Notes under the pieces: model-generated | Databases searched by the model: none | What the model was told of the DNA's origin: nothing | What the model saw: only the letters and a program-made list of their open reading frames with translations | Shown: positions 59,575 to 64,000 of the stretch, one piece after another | Position numbering within the stretch: the stretch's first letter is position 1 | Layout of the letters: the number at the start of each line of letters is the position of its first letter | Source: Dryomyza anilis | Taxonomy: Eukaryota > Arthropoda > Insecta > Diptera > Dryomyzidae | Length of the DNA stretch: 64,000 nucleotides | Reading direction: 5' to 3' | Assembly: GCA_951804985.1 (NCBI GenBank) | Contig: OX638130.1 | Coordinates: 82,454,583 to 82,518,582, forward strand | Translations under genes and position numbers: made by a program

Positions 59575-59754
59575 TACAGACAGAAAAATCATCTTTTGGC
59601 ATGAGGTTAATTGAACCAACGTTTCAGTGTTGCAACCGAAATACATTTGTTGTAACCTCATGTCATAAAAATGAACGTACCTTATTTTTTTACAACCGAA
59701 ATGTTAGTCCGCGCAACTGCTCGTTCGGTTGCCGTAACCTCATGATTGCATTTT

Positions 59755-62669
59755 TGCAGATTTTTGCAACATTCGTGGGCTAAGGGCGAACTTTTTCTCG
59801 GTATATGCGTATGTGTCCATCCATAGGCCACAAATAATGGCACTAGGTGAAACCCAGGTTAATGAGGGTGCAGATCCACCGGATTTTCATGTACCTGGTT
59901 ATCACCTATTGCCATAATTCTCTGCCCATAGGGTCCTTGCTCTTTTTATCCGAAGTGACGTTGCGTACCAACTGTAGCAACAACATAGTGTGTCGGATAG
60001 CGAATTTAATACTATTTGGGTTAAATTCAAGATTCAAACACACATCATGCACTTGTGCTTTTTTTATAGGAGTCCGAATTTAGATAGGGTTTCCACCTGT
60101 AATAAGCTGGATGCCTTATCTGATTCGATCTCAAATATATTGAAGCAATTTCCAGGCAGTGAAATTGTTGTTGCCGGCGATTTTAATGCGCACAACTCCA
60201 CTTGGTTGAGCCACTCGGGTCTATCAACACAGGAGGGTTGTTATGTTGAGCTTTTTGCCGAGTGCAACCAACTCACTCAAATGGTGAAGAAGCCGACGTA
60301 TATTCCACGCGTCGGCGGGCAAAGCCCAAAAGTCCTAGACCTTCTTCTGACTTCACATCATGAAAAATATGATGTAAAAGTCCTTGCACCTCTTGGTAAT
60401 TCCGACCACTGCACTGTTTCCGCTGAGTTTGCGTATTCTAGTTTACGCGCCTCTTCGATTAAAGCCCCGAAGAGGAATGTATGGCTTTACGAAAAAGCAA
60501 ATTGGGTTGCGTTAAATGATTTTTTTTGCAACTTTAATTGGAAATTGTGTTTCGCTGACAGAGACATAAATGCTGCGGCTTTAATGGTACAAAATATTAT
60601 TTTATTAGGTATGCGGTACTTCATACCTTCTAAAAAAATTAGCATTAAACCTTTCACTCTTAGTTTAATGAGACTTGAAGGATTGCAGTCAGGTCGAAAG
60701 AGGAAGCCTTTCAGACTTGGCGTTCTAACAAGAATGCTGATACTGAAAGACTTCGTATACAGGCTATGAATCGCTGTAATGCCGTGATCTCGCGCGAAAA
60801 GTTTCTTCACGAACAAAACGCGCGCAAAAAGGTCCTACTCTATCACAGGGGTAGTAAAAATTTCTGGTAATTTGTAAAAAGGGTGAAGAATCAGACGACA
60901 TCGTCTACTCCAACTCTTAGTATGAATGGCCAGACCTTCACTGACCCGGTTGATAAAGCTAATCTCTTGGCAGAATTATTTGCAAATAATTCAACGCTCC
61001 CAGATAGTAATCAACCACTGCCTGTCGTCGATTTTGTTTCTTCTGCAATGCCGGAGATACATTTTCGAACTCGGGCAGTTAAAAAGGTTTTAGCAAACCT
61101 CAACATTAACAAAGCCTCTGGGCCAGATGGCATATCTGCCCATGTGTTGAAGAAGTGCGCGTCAACGCTGGCTTGTCCGTTGCGTAACCTTTTCAACATC
61201 TCCTACACGACAGGAGTTTTTCCATCGTGTTGGAAGGTTGCCAATGTCCAGCCAGTTCCGAAAAAGGGCGAGGCCACGAACCCTGCCAATTACCGAACCA
61301 TTGCAATATGCTCTGCACTCTCCAAGGTAATGGAGAGCGTAATTAACTTCCACTTTGTGAACTATCTTGAGTAGGACCAGATCCACAGGTGACTTAATGG
61401 CGGTCCTCTCCGAAAAGTGGAATAATTGTGTTCACCTTTTCGGGGAGAGCAAGGCTGTTGCTCTTGAAATCTCCAAGGCTTTTGATCGAGTGTGGCATAA
61501 AGCCCTCGTTTCAAAACTAATTGCATATGGTGTCGGTGAATCTTTTACTCGATGGATATCGAGTTTTCTCCAAGGTCGTTCAATACGAGTTGCGATGGAT
61601 GGTGTTCTTTCGGAACAACATTTCATCAATTCTGGAGTTCCGCAGGGTTCCGTCCTATCCCCGTCCCTATTTCTGGTATTTATCAATGACCTTCTGTCAT
61701 TGACCCAGAACCCAATCCATTCCTTTGCAGATGACAGCAACATTTGTCATTCATACTCGTTCAAAAAGCGCCCAACCTCTTTGGAGATTGAGAGTAAAAA
61801 ACGCACTATGAATGACACACTCAATAATGACCTTAAAACAATCTCCAAGTGGGGTCTTGCAAATAGAGTTGATTTTAATGCACGCAAGACCCAATGTTGT
61901 CTGTTATCTCACAAAAGAATGGATTCAACCCTACCTCCCCTAAATATGGGTGCTGTGGATATTGCAGAGTCAGCTGCTCTTGACGTTCTGGGCATATCAA
62001 TTCAATGTGATCTCCGTTGGAATGATCACATATTTGACGTGTCGAAAGAGGCGGCCAAGTGCCTCGGTTTTTTAAAACGGTGTAAGACATACTTCACTCC
62101 TGCTGACTTGCGCACTGTATACACCACCTATATTCGGCCTAAGATCGAATACAATTCGCACATATGGGCAGGGGCTTCAAAATCTTCTTTGGAGTTCCTG
62201 GATCGAATCCAACAACGTGCAATATATTTAATAGGGGATGAAAATATTTCATCCTCTATTCGTTCTCTTGAGCACCGAAGGACCGTAGGGTGTGTAAGCT
62301 TGTTCTATAGGTATTACAATGGTAAGTGTTCGAGGGAAATACATGGCCTGATTCCACCAGGGCGTGTGTCCTCTCGTTCTACTCGGGCATCAAACCAAGC
62401 CCACCCATTCGTAGTTCACTCGGCTCTCAATAGAACCACGCATTACCGAGAGAATTCGTTCTTCAGTCGCACGATACGTTTGTGGAACAATCTCCCTGCG
62501 TCCGTTTTTCCCGATATTTTTGATATTGGCAAATTCAAAACAAACATTCACTGACAATACTCCATCTTCCCCCCTCCATTTAACCTATCATCCCTTCTTA
62601 CGATCAACACTGTGCATTGCATGAATAGGGGGCATCCCCTGAGCGTTGGTTAATTTGAAAAAAAAAAAA
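59755..62669 (+). pseudogene. Jockey/CR1-type LINE ORF2, nearly full length, inactivated
   Basis: The element begins at the start of the apurinic endonuclease domain (DFCNIRGLRANF). It continues through MALGETQ, FFYRSPN, VVAGDFNAHNSTW and GNSDHCTVSAEF. The reverse transcriptase follows: VQPVPKKGEATNPANYRTIA, EISKAFDRVWH, SGVPQGSVLSPSLF and SFADDSN. The C-terminal RLWNNLPASVFPD part ends at 62554. ORF1 and the 5' UTR are absent. Damage seen: in-frame stops at 59915 and 59975, a frame change near 60.70 kb, a stop at 60868, and a 38-base deletion at about 61373 compared with the copy at 1.8 kb. The 3' end is GCGTTGGTTAATTT plus an A tail. It lies within the FB2 element. Confidence 0.94.
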
Positions 62670-62689
62670 TTATAATACATATTATATCA

Positions 62690-63029
62690 TAAATAACTAT
62701 GTTATAATAAATTTTCAATTGGAGGTTTAGAAAACCTCACGCTTACTGACTAGGAGGTTGCGACTAACTGATGCTCACCAATTGGAGTTTGTTGCAACCT
62801 CATGATCAGCGATTTGGAGGTTACTACAACCTCATTTTTACCGATTAGGTGGTTGTCAGAACTTTACGATCACTGATTTGGAGGTGGCCACAACTTCATT
62901 CTCACCGACTACGAGGTTGGCACAACCAAATTAAGCGGTTGTTGCAACTACTTTATCAGTTGTTGCCGTAACCGAATGATTCGGTTGATCAATTTAGATG
63001 GTTGCCGCAACAAATCGGTTCTTTGTGTG
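62690..63029 (+). repeat. 32-bp hairpin repeat array (right arm of FB2 copy 2)
   Basis: GGAGGTT..ACAACCTCAT units plus ATCANCGATTT spacers, more diverged than in copy 1. Confidence 0.75.
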
Positions 63030-63031
63030 TA

Positions 63032-64000
63032 GTTAAGATTTATAATTGGGGGAAAATGTATTTAATATTTTTAGTAGCGGATGATAAATCATTATTACGC
63101 AAGTAACCAGAAACAGGGGATCCATTGACATTTTTTATCTCACTTCATCAATTTCATTTCTCTTTATATATCTCGATGCACTTATTTAAGATATATAAAC
63201 TCCCTTTTCAAGATATTTCTTTGGCCAAGCTTTATAAAATAAGAGGGAAAAAAAGGAATTTAAATTAATTTTCCGCGTCGATTTTGGTTTAACATATTTA
63301 TTGTTTTGATATTTTTATTGAAATTTCGGTTTCACATATCTTATTTTGTTGACTCATAAGGGATCGACTTCTGACTAATTCAAAGCAGATGTCTTACATT
63401 TGAAGCTAGAAAGTCACTACGTTTTCGAAATAAATTATACATCTAATCATTTTTAGTTTCAAATGTCTATATTTGGTTACTTGTGATATAGGATAGCAGA
63501 GCTAGATCCACGAAATTCATGAATTTATTAAACTTTTCTTTCCGTACATTAAGGAACAGCACGCACAGCCCAGCTCTGATGGGGGTCTGATAGAATTCAT
63601 GGTACATCCATCAGTATCAGAATAGACATGCGGTGCCCAGGTGACAAATGATTTAAACCCAATTACGGTTTTCACAACAATTTCAAACACTTGCTAAAGT
63701 GTTTAAATAACTGTCTAAATAACTGTAAACTTTAGAAACAAAGTGGTCATAAACAAAAAAACAGTAAATTGTCTCAGCTATGTTCAGAGATAATTCAAAA
63801 AAATATATTGTACGAAAAAAGTATTTTTAGTATAAAAATCGTACTGATAATTTCTATACGTAATTTTTTGTCCCGTCCGGAATTTTTCTGTGATTGACTA
63901 TGAAAAAACTATAAACTTTAGGAACAAAGTGTATATATAAAAAGAAAGCACACGATTTCAATTTTTTTTTAAATATTAAAAAAAAATCATTTGAACGCAA
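63032..64000. other. AT-rich DNA, no gene seen
   Basis: No repeat or gene recognised to the end of the window. Confidence 0.5.

Larger units (their letters stand above)
59577..63029. mobile_element. FB2-family foldback element, copy 2, carrying a LINE
   Basis: Starts CAGACAGAAAAATC and ends GTTCTTTGTGTG, flanked by TA (59575-59576 and 63030-63031). The left arm (59577-59753) and right arm (62690-63029) match those of copy 1 at 18313-20331. Homology with copy 1 stops at GATTGCATTTTT, exactly where the LINE begins. The right arm has the same 32-bp GAGGTT / AACCTC hairpin units. Confidence 0.82.

Overview
This is AT-rich eukaryotic nuclear DNA, most likely from a higher (brachyceran) fly. The evidence is one protein gene with a 59-bp intron, tRNA-derived SINE copies, Jockey/CR1-type LINE fragments, and interspersed repeats carrying the 'TTGATCAGCATCAC' and 'CCGTCTGTCTG' motifs, which I remember as common in fly intergenic DNA. 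Species is not determinable. There are no bacterial features, CRISPR arrays, rRNA genes or intact tRNA genes.

The only protein gene I recognise is a two-exon BTB-BACK gene on the minus strand at 53.27-54.33 kb. It predicts 330 residues and has no visible C-terminal PHR domain. Everything else is transposable-element DNA, minisatellites, low-complexity tracts and unassigned AT-rich sequence. Most open frames are chance or belong to transposons.

Layout. 0.86-3.47 kb: a foldback element holding a 60-bp repeat array that reverses orientation, plus a 5'-truncated LINE. 3.5-3.9 kb: a hAT-type MITE with an 8-bp target duplication. 5.3-8.7 kb: a long palindromic repeat split by a TA-flanked MITE and a family B element, then a tandem repeat of about 250 bp. 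11.7-14.5 kb: SINE 1, a palindrome with a MITE at its centre, and family A copy 1. 17.0-20.3 kb: a minisatellite foldback split by family A copy 2, then a TA-flanked foldback element (FB2 family) containing family A copy 3. 20.6-25.7 kb: a family D copy, SINE 2, family A copy 4 and a 175-bp tandem duplication. 27.6-31.3 kb: a SINE head folded on itself, a 183-bp tandem repeat, a CAAAA-rich tract split by family A copy 5, and a long-TIR element. 33.8-36.7 kb: a TIR element, an inverted 19-bp minisatellite and SINE 4. 39.4-44.8 kb: family H, then a three-level nest (B > D > G). 45.7-49.9 kb: repeat block R1 carrying nested elements, SINE 5 and an LTR fragment. 52.1-52.7 kb: a TIR element built around an inverted minisatellite. 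53.3-54.3 kb: the BTB gene. 55.8-57.9 kb: a second R1 copy, inverted, with a solo LTR that contains SINE 6. 59.6-63.0 kb: a second FB2-family element containing a nearly complete but inactivated LINE ORF2.

The recurring theme is foldback architecture. At least five unrelated minisatellites switch orientation about a central axis, and two of these foldback elements contain pieces of the same LINE family. Several insertions can be dated relative to each other because the opposite palindrome arm, or a second copy, preserves the empty site. All repeat comparisons were made by eye; boundaries without a target duplication are approximate.
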